From Polyangia bacterium (GTDB lineage Bacteria > Myxococcota_A > Polyangia > Polyangiales > Polyangiaceae), in contig JAUILJ010000162.1 of NCBI GenBank assembly GCA_030433055.1, positions 1-11,734 on the forward strand: a DNA stretch of 11,734 nucleotides. The letters run 5' to 3'. Below, one piece after another: positions 10,740 to 11,734 of this stretch. Both the position numbers and the translations under genes were made by a program. The notes beneath the pieces are model-generated. The model saw only the letters and a program-made list of their open reading frames with translations. It had not been told where the DNA came from and made no database searches. Within the stretch, counting starts at the first letter, position 1, and each line of letters starts with the position of its first letter.

Positions 10740-11734
10740 ATGCCTGTTCGTGGCCGAGTGGCGGCGCGCCTGTGGGCGCTCGCGTGCCTAGTCTGGGCCG
10801 CCTGCATGAGCCCCACGGCGAGCGCGCACCCGAGCGCGCTCAGTCGCGTAGACGTCTACGTGGCTGACGGCCGCACGCGCGTGGAGCTGGACCTCGACGG
10901 CACCAGCGTGGCGGAACTGGTGCAGCGTCAGCTTGGGCTCGAGTCAGCGCCCACGGTCGAAGGGTTGGGCGACTATCAGCGCCAACTGTTGGGCTACGTC
11001 GACACCCACTTCGACTTGAGCGCCGACAGGGCGCGCTGCAGCCGGGAGCGCGGCGTCAGCCAGCGCTTCAGTCGAGCCAAGAACCGACTCTACCTGCGCA
11101 CGACGTACCGCTGCGCTGCGGGAGCCCCGCGCATGATCCTGAAGTCCCGGTTGTTCGCCGACGAGGCGACGCCGCATCCGATCATGGGAGGCGTACATCA
11201 CTCGGGACGGTTTCAACGCAGCCTCCTCGGGCACGACGCCCCAGTAGCCTTCGAGCTCGCAACACTCCCGTCGGCGGAGCGTGGTCCCCGGATGTTTCAC
11301 ATGGCAACCCCGCCGCCCACCGCAGCAGCGCGCAGCCTCAAGTCCTCCTCACCCCGTAGCGCTGCGACGCCGCCTTCGACCACCGCAGCTTCGGAGGGCG
11401 GAGCGCCCGTACTGGCTGCGGGGCTCGACTTCAGAAGCTTCGTCTGGGACGGCTGGCTGCACATCCTGGGTGGCTACGATCACCTGCTGTTCGTGTTCGC
11501 GTTGGTGCTGGGCGCAGCGAGCCTCAAGGAGCTTGCCAAGTGCGTGACCACCTTCACCGCCGCTCACAGCCTCAGCCTTGCGCTCAGCGCGCTCGAGCTC
11601 GTGAGCGTCTCGCCGCGCGTCGTAGAGCCGCTGATCGCCCTGTCAATCGTCTGGGTCGGCGTCGAGACGCTGCGCGGTGCAAAGCGTCACTCCGGGCTGG
11701 CGTTGGTCTTCGCGTTTGGTCTGCTCCACGGCCT
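10740..11734 (+). CDS. HupE/UreJ-family membrane protein (3' partial)
   Basis: The frame starts at ATG 10740 and runs off the window; 331 residues are visible. Residues 1-29 are a signal peptide (basic MPVRGRVAAR, hydrophobic LWALACLVWAAC, cleavage after ASA). The mature protein would begin His30-Pro31. Residues about 30-185 form an extracytoplasmic domain with a His-containing stretch (HPIMGGVHHSGRF). A Pro/Ser/Thr/Ala-rich linker follows (about 190-222), then the membrane domain. Its motifs are WLHILGGYDHLLFVFALVLG (His241, Asp247, His248), FTAAHSLSLALSAL, VEPLIALSIVWVGVETL and FGLLHG. These are hallmarks of the HupE/UreJ-like families, some members of which are linked to nickel entry; for the subgroup with a large N-terminal domain the function is not established. 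No hydrogenase or urease gene is visible. A TAGGTT at 10727-10732 might be a -10 box, but no matching -35 or ribosome-binding site is seen. Confidence 0.85.
   Translation, partial: MPVRGRVAARLWALACLVWAACMSPTASAHPSALSRVDVYVADGRTRVELDLDGTSVAELVQRQLGLESAPTVEGLGDYQRQLLGYVDTHFDLSADRARCSRERGVSQRFSRAKNRLYLRTTYRCAAGAPRMILKSRLFADEATPHPIMGGVHHSGRFQRSLLGHDAPVAFELATLPSAERGPRMFHMATPPPTAAARSLKSSSPRSAATPPSTTAASEGGAPVLAAGLDFRSFVWDGWLHILGGYDHLLFVFALVLGAASLKELAKCVTTFTAAHSLSLALSALELVSVSPRVVEPLIALSIVWVGVETLRGAKRHSGLALVFAFGLLHG

Overview
The window is high-GC bacterial DNA that most resembles a myxobacterium (Myxococcota, probably Polyangiales-like). The phylum call is inference. It rests on a Cys-containing MYXO-CTERM sorting tail, a lipoprotein combining a MopE-type metal-binding motif with a choice-of-anchor-L-like domain, Gly/Ser/Asn-rich surface-protein linkers, and a FrzE-like hybrid CheA with a receiver domain. 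I see no transposase, integrase, CRISPR array or phage gene. The region reads as chromosomal housekeeping genes mixed with cell-surface genes.

Layout, left to right. (1) The 3' part of a secreted beta-helix protein ending in a MYXO-CTERM anchor. (2) A single tRNA-Thr(CGU) with a clear promoter and a hairpin terminator. (3) A small YeaQ/YmgE-type membrane protein. (4) On the minus strand, a small six-cysteine lipoprotein, divergent from (5) argJ (arginine biosynthesis), which starts with TTG almost at its predicted transcription start and is followed after 3 nt by (6) a small membrane-anchored or secreted PDZ protein. (7) A hybrid CheA kinase with HPt, dimerisation, ATPase, CheW-like and receiver domains, plus an extra HPt-like N-terminal domain lacking the phosphoacceptor histidine. 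(8) metK (SAM synthetase), preceded by a leader of about 150 nt with several overlapping stems and ending in a 47-residue Lys/Ala-rich histone-H1-like tail. A strong hairpin terminator follows. (9) A surface lipoprotein. (10) The 5' part of a HupE/UreJ-family membrane protein that runs off the end.

The genes do not form one pathway. argJ and the PDZ gene look co-transcribed; the others appear to be separate units. The two long surface proteins each place a low-complexity Gly/Ser/Asn linker next to the membrane anchor, at the C-terminus in one and the N-terminus in the other. The most unusual items are the basic tail on MetK and the structured metK leader. No multigene undescribed system is evident.
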